A stretch of 64,000 nt of DNA from Tyto alba (GCF_018691265.1 NW_024881279.1:2695243-2759242); one strand, 5' to 3'; shown: positions 12,701 through 27,700, counted from the stretch's first letter. The notes: generated by a model from the sequence alone, not told the origin. Numbers and translations: made by a program.

Positions 12701-15700
12701 CATGTTCAACTCGCTGTCTGCAGCCAGCCTTATTTTCACGGAGTTGCCTTGAAGATCAACCGTTTCCAAAAGTGTGCTCATTAGATTACGAATATCTCAA
12801 TTATTCAGTGTAGAGCCTGAGACAGGGAAGGCCCTTCCCTGACTTCCTTTCCCAAAAGATAAACAAAACGTGTGCCTTTGTTCCCTCTCCTAGCATATGA
12901 ATGATCCTGAATACTGGGGCTTAGCAAATTTTGCTGTTGGGCAGCTCACCTCCCCTCCCAAAGCCTGATGTGGCACGAACAGGGACACAGGCTGGAGGAG
13001 CCTCTTTCACCCTGGGAGCTCTGCCCACCCGAGCCAGCGCCCAGACTGTCGCATTGGCACAGCGGGACACCCGCCTGGATCTGACATCTAAGGTGTACAA
13101 ACATGAACTGCTGTGGCAAACAGGATAAAGGACCTGCTGATTCATTACTAGATGATGCATCACACACTTCAGCCCCCAGGCACCAAAGCCCCTTGCCTTC
13201 TTCTGGGATGCAAGGGGGGAAAGGGACATTTGGGGATCAGGAGGAATTCATTTCTAACCTGAGTGGATGTGGGTAGTAGAACATGGTAAACGCTTTGCAA
13301 GAAAGTATATTTCCAATATGCTACAATCTAAAAACTAAAGAGATCTTTCCATATGAGACCACACAGGAAATTTGAATTTTCTCAATATCTCAGCTTTTGT
13401 GAAAAACAGCCTGGTTTTAAGGAGCTATGACTAAGCACGCAGAAAAAATGAGAAAGTCCAATAGCTTTTCCTTCTTCCAGAAAAACAAACAAATAATGAA
13501 AGCAAGAGAGACAGATAAGAACTTTCAACTCCTGTAGCAGTTTATCATACCGAGACAATCTAAACTGCTGAATGAGAAAACCTAAGAGTGGATTAATAAC
13601 AGGGTCTCGAGGGCTGCGCAGAGTTGAGCGCACGGAAGAGTCTGCAGTCCCAGCCTGAGCAGAGCAGTGTGCCCCCACGCTGCTGGCACCCCCGCAGGTC
13701 CCCTGGGCTGGTCCAGGCACCAGCAGCCAGCTGTGGCCCCAAAACGAAGACGAGAAGAGATGTAAATAAGGGGGAGACTGTTCCTGAACTGAGAAAGTTT
13801 CACTTGTCCGTGTAAAGCTTAAAGCAGCGTCGGTACAACCACCGCCAGCACGCTCTGCAGGGGCAGGGCCGGCGTGGGTCCCCGTAGCCGCTGAAGGGGG
13901 AACGAGCTTCATCTGCCAGCCCGCCTGTGAAAACCCCACGAATCGCTTTGTTTAAAAGGTCACTGGAAAGGCGACACCAGCAGAGGAACAAGTACAAGTT
14001 GTATTGCACGTGCTGTCCAAAGCACCGGTGAGACCCGCAGGTCCCCACCCCGGTGCCAACCCCTGTGCAGCCCGAGCGAGCGCGGTGACCCAGGGAACAG
14101 CATCCCCTGCAGAGGTTACTGCCCTTAGGAACAACCAAACCCCCCAAACTTTGAATCCCTCCTGCTCCTATAAAAGCCAGCTGGTAATAGAAGCACTTCG
14201 CTTCTGGCCCAGAGCAATGACCTACATTATCCTAAATTACAAAGCCTTTGTCATCAGCCAGATGAGATACTCCTCCTCCTAAGGCTCATTTTGTAAGACA
14301 CTGGCTGTCATCCCTGTTTACCTTGTTTACAAGACTGATTTAATGCACAGAGACTACAAATAAGTTTAGTTAGAAAAAAAAGAGCATTAACAGTAAAACA
14401 CAGCATCCATCACACTGGGAATGTATTTCAGCCAGACACTAGAACACACTAGAACACCATGCTGGGGCTAATTTTGCTGTAACAAAGCAATAAAATACTC
14501 CTAACTTCCCACACTTGAAAATCAGAACTATTTGCAAATGCAGTGTCAGGGGCTTCTTAGACCTCTCACAAACACCTGTTCCAGCGTTGGGAAATTCAGC
14601 GTCTCCTTATCAGACGATGGGAAAAGGAAACAACGTTGTGATAACAGATTAGGCTCAAGATTTTCAGCTCGGTAGGGCTGAATCATCTCTACAGGAGAAA
14701 AAACAACGGTGTGTCCCCCCTCAACAAGCACCAGCTTCTCCAGGCGTAATTTAAAAAGCTCCAAGCCTGCACCCCTCTGTTGCATGTACACCGGCACCTC
14801 AAAATGCAACGCTGACAAGTTCAGATCTGTGCGGAGGAAGGGAACCGGGGAAGGGCCAGCCGAGGCTGCCACCTCCAGGCTGCACCGCAAACCAGGAGCT
14901 GGACCACAGCCCCACAACACTGGGATTGCACCTCACCCTACAACACCGTGCAAGTCAGTATGGACAAAGCATGAAGAACTAGGCAAATTTGATGCTAACA
15001 GGAGATAAAAACATTGGAGTAGAAAGTGAAATTTTCTCATGCGCGCTTATATGTGCGTGAGGCTGTTAGCACGGGATCTGATACATAAGCAAACCGTCAT
15101 TACTACAGGTTTTTATCCTGCCAGCTCCAGCAGGAGACAGAGGGGTAACCCCAGCCCTGAGCCCCACCGGTGCTGCTTCGTGCCAGTGTTAATGACACGG
15201 ACACAACCTGCCAGGCCACAATAAAACAAATAAAACTAAGGCAGCCTGTGCACAGAGGCCTTAAAAAACGATGGAACACGCTTTCAAAGAGCCTGGGAAG
15301 AAAGTGGACTTCACGTTGCCCCCACGGCACCGCTGCACACACGTAACTCACTGGAGGGCACAGAGCAACACCGCAGCGCAGCACGGGCTACCTGCCCCCC
15401 CGCAGAGCCCCGGGGGGGACACCGGCCTGCGGGTCCCTCTGCAAGGTGATCTAAGTGCGACCTGCTGCAGCTTTAAGAGGTGTTTTGGACACAAATACAG
15501 CGACGTGTCACCCATCCAACACTGCTGGAGGCACCGATGGCCTCTGCACTTTCCACAGCTGCAGGTTTCAAGCCGGAGCCTGGGGATCCCCAGAGCGTGA
15601 TGCTGCGCTGGGGGTGGGGGGGCAGCACCAGAGCCCAGAAAAGCCAACTGAACCCCAAGGGGACGTGTCTCTGAAAAGGTACAGGGGGTGCACAAACCGA

Positions 15701-18700
15701 AACCTGCCGAAACCCCCAGCAGCAAGCAACGCCCCTTGTTCTTGCCGAGTGAGGTACACATGCAACCCAGCGTATTCTCGCTCCACACGTACGTCGGAAG
15801 CGACATAATCCAATCTAATCATCCATTGCAAGCAAGCGACGTGTACAGAAAAATCTTCCTGCTCTCTTAATCCACCTTTTGAAAGGCAGTTTCAAACTTG
15901 AGGAGAAGCACACTACGGTGGCATTATTCACCCTTACCTCTGAACACCACAAACACATGTGGTTTTCTCCGTATCACAGTGTTCTCCTGGGCTGGCTTAG
16001 TGACAGGTGACTGCACGCACCTATCAGTTACAAGATACTTGACTCTTCTTGCTGGACACTGGTTACAAGTCTAATTTTCATTTAGGGGTTGCATACAGAA
16101 AAGAAAGGGGAAAACTGCTGTAAGTCAAAACACAGTACATATGTGAGACAGAAGCATCTTGGGGATGTTTGCCTTAATCATATCCAGACTTCCTGCATGG
16201 GGCTGAAGAACAAGACATCAAGTTTCTAACTTCTCTATTAGTAGGGACAATGAAAAAAAAAAAAAAAACACAAAAACAACAAAAAACACACACACACACA
16301 AAAAAAAAAAAAAAACCAACATACAAAACAATAAAAACAGCCCAAGACAAAAAGCCACTACATAAAATCAGCCTCCTCCATTCTGCAAAAACAGACACAG
16401 ACACTGCTCCAGCAAGCCTTTGGTCGAAGATAGCCTGTCGTTTGTGGTCAGTGGGCCTGGGTGGAAAGTGGGGGCTGAAGTTGGGGTGCCTGTGCTTGGG
16501 TCCTTAAGCCAAAGCTGATCTCCTCCAGCACTGAATGGAAAGCAATGCCTCCGAAGGCGTTACCTCCCTGCTGCCCGGGCCTGGCTGACCTCCCGAGCAG
16601 CGGGCACGCTTCTCCCTCCCGCAGCGCCCAGGCGAGCCCAGCACCTCCGCGCAAGGAACCCAGGGCCAGGCTCTGGCGGGACGGCTGCAGGGTGGCAGCC
16701 ACGTGTTGCCAATCCCCGTTAATCCCAGGCTGGCAAGGAAACCGTTCCTCGATACACACCGCTTTGTAAAATAGGCCAAATCTGGAGTGCCGGGCAAGGT
16801 GAGGGCAGTCTCCAGCAAACCCTGGCCATGGGCAGCGTCACCCGGAGCCCCGACGGTGCCTACGTCTCCCAACTATCCCAGGGAGGGCACATCACACTCT
16901 CTTTTGGCCATGGCAAAACCTGTTGGCTCCTATTCCTCTTAGCTTAACCATTTTGGAAATAACAGTTATTTTAGACAACTAATGACAAATTCTGATACCA
17001 AAAATATGCAGAGTTGCCTGTATACTGGGGGAAAAAACAGCTTTTTATTTCATGTTTTCTGCTCTCACTGTCCTCTTGGGCAATCTCTTGCAGCAGGAAC
17101 ATGTATATGAAATGAGCAATTTCTCAGGTTTCCCCGCCTTTGCCGCTCCCCTGCCATTATTTACCTTTAGCAGGCATGTTTCTGGAGTAGTTCTTGATCC
17201 CATGCCTAGCAGGCTCCAGACATCAAGGGAAGGTTCAGCTGCCTCTGAACATGCTGCAGAGGAAAACTATTGTGGTGGCTGGCTTCTCCGCCTCCCAGTT
17301 TTATTTTGATTTTCACATTAAAAAAAAAATATCCTCAGGACATAGGAAAAAAAAAAAAATCCCCATGTCAGCAGAAATATTGCAGCTTTCTGGAGGAAAG
17401 CACAGCTGCAGAGAGCGGGAGGCAGCCCTGGGGTTATCTGATCCCTCAGCCAACACAGGCAGAGCTCCATCACCCCAACCCCTCCCGGCCCTGGGCTGGC
17501 ACCAAAACGCTGCAGGAGCACGGGCTGGGCAGGGAAAGGCACCGCGGGTTATTCCAGCGTTATTCAACAACTCGGGTTTTGACAAACTTGGGTTTTCCCC
17601 GAGCCCTCCTGGGCATTCCCGCAGTGGCCAGCGGAAGGGAGGACAGCTGGAACATGAACAGGCACACAGAGGGGAGGGCACGGACATCAGTGACTTTGGA
17701 GCGAGCTTTTGTAAACCATGTAAACATCCTGCAGCAAGGAAGATACGGGGCAGTGACTAACACCACTCGGAATAGCAACGCCAGCCTGGTCTTCCTGTTT
17801 ATATATGTCAGCCGTGCGTGATGCTCGTTACATATGATAACAGGCTCTCATTCCTAGGTGCTATAGATTGAATCCACACATACATCTGGCTCAGCTGCTG
17901 GGTGATAAGTCACATTAGAAAGCCTTTTACTCCTTCAGGAAAAAGCAGTGAATGTAAAGTGCCTGGAGGTGCAAGCTGGACTTACCGCCCATCCACAGTG
18001 GACCAGCAACAACCACTCTCCAGCACAAAAGCTGAAGTTACTCCAACACATACCCAATGCTGGAAAGAGACATCATATCCCTGCCGAAACACCCACAGAG
18101 CATCTTTTCCATACTCACAACCATTCACCTTATGTGGCCAGAGACTGCAGAAGTGCTAAAACACCATTAAAGTTTGAGAGACTTGAGTAAACTCGGCACC
18201 TTGTAAACTGAAGCACTAACTGGATATATTGAGAGCACCTGCCTAGAAGCAGCAGTGTTTCCATGCACTAATGCTTTCCATTCACAGATGGCAGAACTAA
18301 AGGAGAAGAGAAATTGCACAAGAACTACCCCGAAAAGCCAAGTCCAGATGAGTGCAACCTTTCCCTACGCATGGCCAACGTAACCCCCGCCGTGTGCGTC
18401 CCTGCGGCGCCCCGGGCTGCAGGCACGCCGAGGCTGCGATGCCCCTTGGCGCTCACCGATCGACAGCTTCCACATCAAAGCAAAACCTCTTCTCAATTGA
18501 GTCAGTTTTCCGCCGTGTGCAAGATTTGAGGGTAACAGCTTCATCTTCTCCCTGAGAAGAGACAAAAATCGCAGATAAGGCTGAGAACAATTAACCGACC
18601 ATGAGTGCGTCCCTAGCACCCACTGTGCTTTCAATGAACATTTTTCAAACCCGGAGGGATTTGACGTCAGCCTGCTAGGAATAAATATTTATACATCTGA

Positions 18701-21700
18701 CGTGAGGACTTGTCTTTTCACCCTTGAAAACACGATTAGTCCAAAATCTTTCATGATAAGCCTTCCTTTCAGAATGCGCACAATTAAATTTGTGCATTAA
18801 GCATCACACGACCCATGCTTCAGGCAGGCAGGGAGTGTTGGACCACAACTTTGGAGCAAAGTCAGCTTTATTTTCCATTGCTGAAGAATATATCGTAGAC
18901 CTGGCAGTCCATTTTCACTCCAGGCTGCACTTCTGGCAGCATTTTGCACACGAGAACTCTTAACGGGAGCAAGCAAATCTTAAAACGTTTATTAGATAAC
19001 AAATCAGCAACAAAACCATTCTCCCATCCAGGCATCTGCATCCAAGTTGTACTGGATTTTGAGACGCCGAGCAGCGAGCTGGCAGGATCCGTGTGCACTG
19101 CTGTCCTCTGCTGGAGGAAATCCCTGACAGTCCCCGACAGCACAGACATTGCTCCTGCAATTTTTAAAATCCACCGATGACTCAATAGAAAATGAATTCT
19201 GAACGAGTTCCTGGAGATGGCCACTTTTCTGTGTTCTCTGTGCTGTTCTTGGTGACACCTTGGCTGACCACCCTGTTCCCTCACATCACCATTTTTCCAG
19301 GAAATGTATTTAGAATCACAGAATCATTTAGGTTGGAAAAGACCTTTGAGATCATCAAGTCCAACCATTAATCCAGCACTGCCAAGTCCAACACTAATGT
19401 CCCTCAGCACCACATCTACACGGCTTTTAAATCCCTCCAGGGATGGTGACTCCACCACTTCCCTGGGCAGCCCGTTCCAGTTCTTGACAACCCTTTCAGT
19501 AAAGACATTTTCCCTAATATCCAATCTAAACCTCCCCTGGCACAACTTGAGGCCATTCCCTCTTGTCCTATCACTGACCCCCACCTCGCTATAACCTCCT
19601 TTCAGGTAGTTGCAGAGAGCAAGAAGGTCTCCCCTCAGCCTCCTTTTCTCCAGACTAAACCCCCCCAGTTCCCTCAGCTGCTCCTCACAGCACTTGTGCT
19701 CCAGACCCTTCACCAGCTCTGTTCCTCTTCTCTGGACACGCTCCAGCACCTCAATGTCCTTCTTGTAGCGAGGGGTCCAAGGCTGAACCCAGTATTTGAG
19801 GTGCAGCCTCACCAGTGCCAAGTACAGGGGGTCAATCACTTCCCTAGTCCTGCTGGCCACACTATTGCTGACACAAGCCAGGATGCCACTGGCCGCCTTG
19901 GCCACACTGCTGGCTCGGATTCAGCTGGCTGTCAACCAACATCCCCAGGGCTTTTTCCACTGTGCAGCTTTCCAGCCGCTCTGCCCCAAGTCTGTAGCAT
20001 TACATGGGGTTGTTGTGACCCAAGTGCAGGACCCGCCACTGAGCTTTGTTGAACCTCACACAATTGGCCGTGAACCATCACTCCAGCCTGATCAGATCGC
20101 TCTGTGGATCCTTCCAACCCTCCAGCAGATCAACACTCCCACCTAACCTGGCGTCCTCTGCAGACTTACTGAGGGTGCATTCAATTCCTTCGTCCAGATC
20201 ATCGATAAAGATATTAAACAGAATTGGTCCCAGTACTGAGCCCTGGAGAATTCCACTTGTGACCAGCTGCCTGCTGGACTTAACCCCATTCACCACCACC
20301 CTTTGGGCCTGGCCTTTCAGCCAGTGTTTTACCCGGTGAAGAGTACGCCCATCCAAGCCATGAGCAGCCAGCTTCTCCAGGAGAATGCTGTGGGAAATGG
20401 CATCAAAGGCTTTACCAAAGTCCAGGTAAACAACATCCACAGCCTTTCCCCTCATCCACTAAGCAGGTCACCTTGTCACAGAAGGATCAGGTTAGTCAAG
20501 CAGGACCTGTCTTTCATAAACCCATGGCTGACACTCAAGATGATCTATCTGCTCCATGACCCTCCCCAGCACCGAGGTCAGGCTGACAGGCCTGTAGTTC
20601 CCTGGATCCTCCTTCCAGCCCTTCTTGTAGATTGGCATCACATTTGCCAGTCAACTGGGACCTCCCTGGTTAGCCAGGACTGCTGATAAATGATGGAAAG
20701 TCGCTTGGTGAGCACTTCCACCAGCTCCCTCAGCACCCTTGGGTGGATCCCATTTGGCTCCATAGACTTGTGTGCGTCTAAGTGGTGTGGCAGATCACTA
20801 ACCATTTCCCCTTGGATTGTGGGGGCTTCATTCTGCTCCCCATCCCACTCTTCCAGCTCAGAGGGCTGGGTACCCAGTGAACAACTGGACTTACTATTAA
20901 AGACTGAGGCAAAGAAGGCATTAAGTACCTCAAGCCTTTTCCTCAGCCTTCGGCACTATGTTTCCCCCCACATCTAATAAAGGAATGAGATTCTCCTTAG
21001 CCCTCCTTTTGTTGCTAATGTATTTATAGAAACACTTTTTTATTTGTTTTTTACAGCAGTAGCCAGATTAAGTTCTAGCTGTGCTGTGGCCCTTCTAATT
21101 TTCTCCCTGCATAACCTCACAACATCCTTGGAGCTCTCCGGAGTTGCCTTCCCCTTCTCCCAAAGGTCATAAACTTTCCTTTTTTTCCTGAGTTCCAGCC
21201 AAAGCTCTCTGTTCAGCCAGGCCAGGCTTCTTCCCCAGTATCTCATCTTTCGGCACGTGGGGACAGCCTGCTCCTGTGCTGTGAAGATTTCTTTCTTGAA
21301 GGACATCCAGCCTCCCTGGACTCCTTTGCCCTTCGGAACAGCCTCCCAAGGGACTCTGGCAACCAGGCTCCTGAACAGGCCAAAGTCTTCCCTCTGGAAG
21401 TCCAAGGTGACAGTTCTGCTGACCTCCCTCCTTACTTCTCCCAGAAATTAAAACTCTATCAGTTCATGATCACTGTGCCCAAGACAGTCTCCAACCAAAT
21501 CCTTCTCTGTTCACAAACAACAGCTCCAGCTGGCCCCTTCCCTAGCTGGGTCCCTCACCAGCTGTGTCAGGAAGGTATCTTCCACACACTCCAGGAACCT
21601 CCTCCTGGACTGTTTTCTCTCTGCTGTGTTGTATTTCCAGTGGACATCTGGCAAGTTGAAGTCCCACACAAGAACAAGGGCTAGTAACTGTAAGACTCCT

Positions 21701-24700
21701 CCCAGCTGCTTACAGATTATCTCATCTGCCTCTTCATCCTAGCTGGGTGGTCAGTAACAGACTCCCACCACAATATCTGCCTTGTTGACCTTGCCCCTGG
21801 CTCCTACTCATAAACACTCAACCCTATCAGCACCATTGTTAAAGCTCTAGTCAATCAAAACACTCCCTAACATACAGGGCTACCCACCACCTCTCTCTCC
21901 TTGCCTGTCTCTTCTGAAGAGTTTACAGCCACCTATTGCAGCACTCCAGTTGTGTGAGTCATCCCACCATGCTTCTGTGATGGCAACTGTCATCGTTTTC
22001 CTGCTGCACGGTGGCTTCCAGCTCCTTCTGTTTGTTGCCCATGCTGCGTGCATTGCTGTAGATGCACTTCAGTTGGGCTACTGATCCCACCACCTTTTTG
22101 TGGGGAGAAGCCCTAATTCCTACATGACCATTCTCAGGCATTTCTGTGGTTTCTAACACATCAACAACCCTTGCATCTCTTGCTGCCACAAAAGACCAGG
22201 AAAGGGTCCCTGAACAGACCTGGGCAGACAGACCAGAGGGAGCTCCCTGCAGGGCTTCTCCCCGGGGTTCAGCAGACACTACCTGTAGCCGGTCCTCCCC
22301 AGCCTGGCCTGCTGCTGGCACAGGGCTGCTCCCAAGCTGCCAAACTCCCCGTCCGGTATTTAAGGGAATGCCCCTGCTTCCAACCCACTAAAACATCCGG
22401 CTCCAGCCACAGCCCGAGGCACGTTCCCGAGGGGCTGATACCACGTGCAGTGTCTTTTGTGACCCATAGGTCTCCTCCTGCAGCACCGACATCACCCATC
22501 GCTTGGCGCCTGCTCCAACCAGACCCCGAAACGCCCGGCAGTGCGGCCACAAGCCCCTGGGCTGCTCCACGCTCCGACGCCTGCTGCCGCTCACCCCTGA
22601 TAGACTCTGCAGCCCCGGGGAGAGCTGCCCCAGCTTAGGCAGCGTTTCATGCCAGGATCGTGCAAGCCATGAGACCCCGGGCAAGCAGCCACACTGGCAC
22701 GGTGGCCGGCACAGCATGCCGGAGCAGGGCTCGCGGTCGTGCCGGCAGCGCCCGCGCCCCGGGGTGCAAGGGAAGCTGTGAAATGGGAAGAAACCACATG
22801 AAACACAGTGCAGCCAACTGATGATTACAGGGCTGGGATATTTTAAGGCTGAGTTATAATGAAGATGCTCCGAGGCAAGAGGAAATTAATTTTAAAAGTT
22901 GCCCTCCCTACAGCTGGCTCCCTTTGCCAGCAGGGAGCCATGTGGCAGTCTGTCCAGCCGCCCGAGGCGCTCCCCTGAAAGGGGATAATGTTCACAAACC
23001 ACCCCAGCCAGGAACACTCCAGGGGGGTCTATTGTTCCTGCTGTATAGAGGAGCAAAGCCAGTCCCAGCTACAGCTGCCCTGGGAACAGTGGGGCACACG
23101 GGATGTGCTGGCCCCCCACACCCCACATCCACTGCTCCCCCTGCTCCTCCACACCCCCTGGGGACCCAGGGCAGCTCCAGCCTCTCCTGTGGCTCCATCT
23201 AAAACAAAACAACTTCCCTGGCCAAGTCACAGGCATCAGGGAAGCAGCAAAATAATGAACAGGTTCTCTTCTCCACACCTTGGAGGAGCAACTAGGGGCT
23301 GGGGAGCCGGCACTTGGAGCTGGAGCATGGTGGGTATGCATGGCACAACCCCACTCTGCTCCCAGCCCCGAAAAAGCCACAGCCTCACAGGGCACAGTGC
23401 AGATGCACAAGCCACCATGTGCTCAGCACCACCAGGAACAGCGAGAATGGAACAGAAGATGCAACTGCGCATGCTTCAGCGTTTAAAGGTCTCTCCTTTC
23501 ACAAACGGAATTCAGTAAATAAAGGACAGACCTAAGAGAAAGACAAAAAAGGCCCAGACTCAGTCCAGAGGCAGCTGCTGCAAACTTATCCTTACACATA
23601 GCTGTGTGCAGACATCAGCCTGGAATATGGAGCTGAAGCATGAAACACAGCGATGTCCAAGGGGCTCTATGCACTTGGGAAACCAGCTCTGCTCTCAGCA
23701 CAGCTGACAGTATCCAAAGATCTGTGGGCCTTTAGGGGTTTGCTTGTATTTTTTTTTTCTGTTTGGTTTTGGGTTTTTTTTTTGTTTTGTTTTGGTTGGT
23801 TGGTTAGGGGTTTTTTGTTTGTTTGGGGTTTTTTTTGTTGTTTTTGTTTGTTTGTTTGTTTTGTTTTGTTTTTTATTTCCCCATGTGGCACATGCTCACC
23901 CTGGAACAAATCTGACCCACTTCACTTGCATGTGTGTCACCTTGCTAAAAACGGTTCCCTTTGAGCACCGGGAGCGCATGCAGCCGGCAGTGCCGCGGTG
24001 CTCCCCGGCAGCCCCCCGGGACACAGTCCTGCTATCAGCACTCACCCCTTTTCCTCCAGATTTCTGGTCAAACGGCACCATGGTGATCCGCTTCGATTCC
24101 CTCTGGTACGTGCAGTAATGCTTCACCCAAGAAGTCCCAAAGTGACCTAACAAAGCAAATGCAGTTTTTATTCCCAGAACCAGTACTGTTTCAGTGCCCT
24201 CCTGTTAATAACCTGTTATGTTTAACAATCATTTAACATGACAGATTTCTGTACCTATGGTTCTTGTTGGACTTTGCAAGAGGATTAAGCACTATTACCC
24301 CCCTTCTGTTCAGGGGAAACTTTTATCAGGCACTGGCAGTGATTTTCCCTGCCCAGGAAGAACCTGGGTCCCGCATTCCCACTTTAATATCCCACCCACT
24401 GGGCCGATCCCTCTCTTCCATGGATTTTGTAGCCTGATGAATTAGCCTTCATGCCCCACACCCTGATGAACCACCTTCCCCCACGTGCCCACTCGCCACA
24501 CTGCCCTGGCAGGCAGCTCTGCCGCCCCGACACCTACGTTTCTCCTGCACGTAGAGATAACCCTCCATCGTGTAAGGGCTGATGTTTTTGTGCTCATGAG
24601 GATTCTCCTTCATCTTCTTCATCAAAGATTCAACCTCTGACCTTGTTCCTTCAAAACGATTTCTTGTCTGCAAATTAAAACAGGAAAGTCTTCTCCAATG

Positions 24701-27700
24701 CATGGACCCAACGTGGCCTCCTCCACAGCGAGGAGGCACAACGCAGGGGTGGGACCCCAGAGCTGGGTCCCCATGGCCCGTGTGGGAAATGTGACCAGGG
24801 AGGCCCACTGTCAGCCTCAGGACAGGTTTCCTTCCTGGGCCTGGATTTAAGCTAAAAGAAAAATATTACAATTTGCAAGGTGTTTGTATTATGAGTTCTG
24901 TTAAAAAGTTATTTCAAAAGAATGAAATCAGTCTGTGCTCTCGGGAGAAAACCAGTAATTTTATAACAGGAGAGGAAAGCAAAGCTGCAATGCCAACATG
25001 CCAAAGCTCTGCTCACACGTCCAGCGTGCGGGCACCAACCGCACGCCGGCCACAGCCACAGCCAGCCGAAGGGCTCCGCTCCACGGCCCGGAGACTGGGA
25101 TGGCAAAAAGTGCTGCACTTCCCAGAACGAGCAGCGCTTTGAAACACTTGCAAAATGGTTTGAAACACTCACTAAAATCACAGGGCACACAGTGACGCCT
25201 GCCCGCTGGCTGACTCCTGGGGAAGCTGGGCCTCTGCGTTTGGTATGCCGTAGGGAATGAACTGCCAAGTGGGCTGTGTATAGGATGTAGTGTTATTTAC
25301 AAAAAAAAATTTGCTTTCAACGGCACAGTCAAAGCCTTTGCTTGATGGCATATAAAAAAAGGATTGTAAAACCTTTATTAAAATCTCTCAAAAGTGTTAG
25401 TTAGCTCTGCAGGACAGCCACGGCGACGAGCACGTGGCACAGCATCACGGGCACATGGCACACTTACGTTCTGGATGCTGATTGTCAGCTCTGTCTTGAA
25501 ATCGCTGAAGTCCTTTGCAAGCTCGTAGCCGTGGTGGTAGAAAGTGAAAAGCCCCTGCAGAAAGGCCAGCAGCTGCGTTGGGGTAAAACGAATCAAGACA
25601 GTCAGTAGAGACCCCACAGCTGCTGTCAGAGCCACCGCTGCCGAGGGGAAGAATCCCTGCAACGCCCCGGGGGCACCTCTCCCACTTACTCGTCCCTCAG
25701 CAGGAATGACCTTTGCAAAGAGCCACGGAGGTTTGGCACTTCCCAAAGGAGCATTAAAGAACTTAGTACTTGAGCAAAGGTAGGTCTTAGAAAACTCTTT
25801 TTTTTCTCCTGTTTCTGTCACTCCTGCACTCCTCCTCCCTTGTGAATGTTACACTTCTAATTTTTTTCCCCCAATCAAGCCTATTTTCATCAGCAGCAGG
25901 CCCCACAGCCCAGCCCACCATGACAGAGATGTCCACACGATAAAAAATTAAATTGTTCCATCATGCACGCGGCCACTGAGCCAGCGGCTCCATGCCCCGG
26001 GGCTCACACTGGTACTTTTTCCCCTCATATCTCCCTCCGAGGGAGGGGTGGCAGGGTGAGGCTGGAGCCCCCAGCCATCCCACCACAGGGCTGCCCCATG
26101 CCGCAGCCCCGCTCCCCCCAAGCCCCTGCTCCTCCACGCAATCACCCATTCTTTGAGGGCTGAGGAGGCCTGAGTGCTCACTTACAGGTTCCACGAACTC
26201 AAACATCTTCCTCTCCTGGACCTCTTGCACCTTGAAGACATATTCCAGGGAGACTTCGTAGAAATGCTGCCGAACCAGGTCCACCTGGCTGTCTGCCTGC
26301 AAGCACCAGGGAGATGAAAGAGGAAATACGAAGTTACTACTGAGCGGGAACGCTTGGCCTTATGATCAGAGGACATCTGGGTCTAATGGGAACGTGTCCG
26401 TGCAGAACAAATTCAGCTTCAGACCCTGGTCCAGGGCTGAGCAGATGGCACAGCTCTTTCTTCAGCTAAAAATGACTCATGTTCTCACCTCCCCGACAGC
26501 TGTGTAGAAAAGCACATATTACAAGCAAGAAAAATGAGAAGTCGCTGCATACTTGACAATAAAAGGCAATTCTCCGCTTTCTGGAAAGCGCCACGATGGG
26601 AGACTGCCTGGAGCATCCCAGGGCCGAACCAGGCAGTGCACACACCCCACCACCCTCTCCAGCAAGTGTGTCACCTCGGTGGATCAGCAAACAGTAAAGC
26701 GTCTCTGTTTCACAGGTAAAGCCCAAGTGAGCAAAACCAGAGATATGCCCCAATCCCACTGCATAAAAATAACCTTGTCAGGCACGCGGAGCCTGAGGGG
26801 TGAGGGACACGGGTGTCCCCCCGCACACATGGCTGCTAGGTTTGCAAGTGACATTTTGCATAGAGCAACCCGGGGTGTCACTGATGCCAGTGGTGCTCCC
26901 GGGGCGGTCAGTCTGGGTGACCCACCATCCCTCTGACCTCAGCACCAGTAAACTCAGCTGGACGCAAACCACCGCCGAGTCATTGCTCAACAGGAGGGAA
27001 ATTCTTCTGTCCCGGCTGAGGCTGGCAGGGTGCCCTCACCAGCGTGACCCTCGCTGTGCCCCGGCAGAGCTGGACCTCCGGGGAGGAGGATAGGCTGCTC
27101 CACACATCCCATCAGGGCTGGACATACGGGTGCTCCCACACTCTGCAAAACCCAACTGGCAAATACCCACTTGCGTTTGAACAGCAGCTTACTCCTGATT
27201 CTGTGCGTGACCCAGCCAAGAAATGGCCCATGTTCCCCATGACCCACCACCAGCATTTGTGCTGTGTGCCCGTGGTGCGCAGGCCGAGGTGTTTAGCAAA
27301 CTGAGTTCTGAAAAGCAGAAAGTATGATGCAATCAAATAACTTTGCCAGGAGTTAAACGGCAGATTAGACGCTGTGTGTTATTTAATTGGTCAACAGCCA
27401 AAGCAGCAGAGAATTCCCATGGTTTCCTCCTTTCCCCACAGCAGTTGCACATGTGGCCGCTATCACCCTCCAGATGTAGACAGCAAGAGGAGGTTAGGAA
27501 ATGTAAAACACCAAATCTCCTGGACACAAATGCTCTTCTCTTAGGACACCAGGGCATCTAGTGAAGCTTCAGACTGCTTATAAACGGGTGCTGTTAACTT
27601 TCCTAAAACTCTGCCATCACACAGGCACCTTTTCCATGTGCACATCTGCCATGGCTGCAGCCCCCGGCCCGGGAAGCCCCTCGGCAGGCAGAGACCGCGA

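Larger units (their letters stand above)
9731..18456 (-). other. ARHGAP26 intron 10 (8.7 kb)
   Basis: No exon or recent transposon recognised. It has an A-rich tract at 16250-16316, a 10-nt tandem duplication at 14438-14457, and otherwise unremarkable sequence. Confidence 0.85.
18552..24045 (-). other. ARHGAP26 intron 9 (5.5 kb)
   Basis: More than half is the CR1 copy at about 19311-22330. Close to exon 9 there is a 130-bp T/G-rich tract (A/C-rich in the gene sense). A CRE/TATA cluster lies next to exon 10. Confidence 0.9.
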
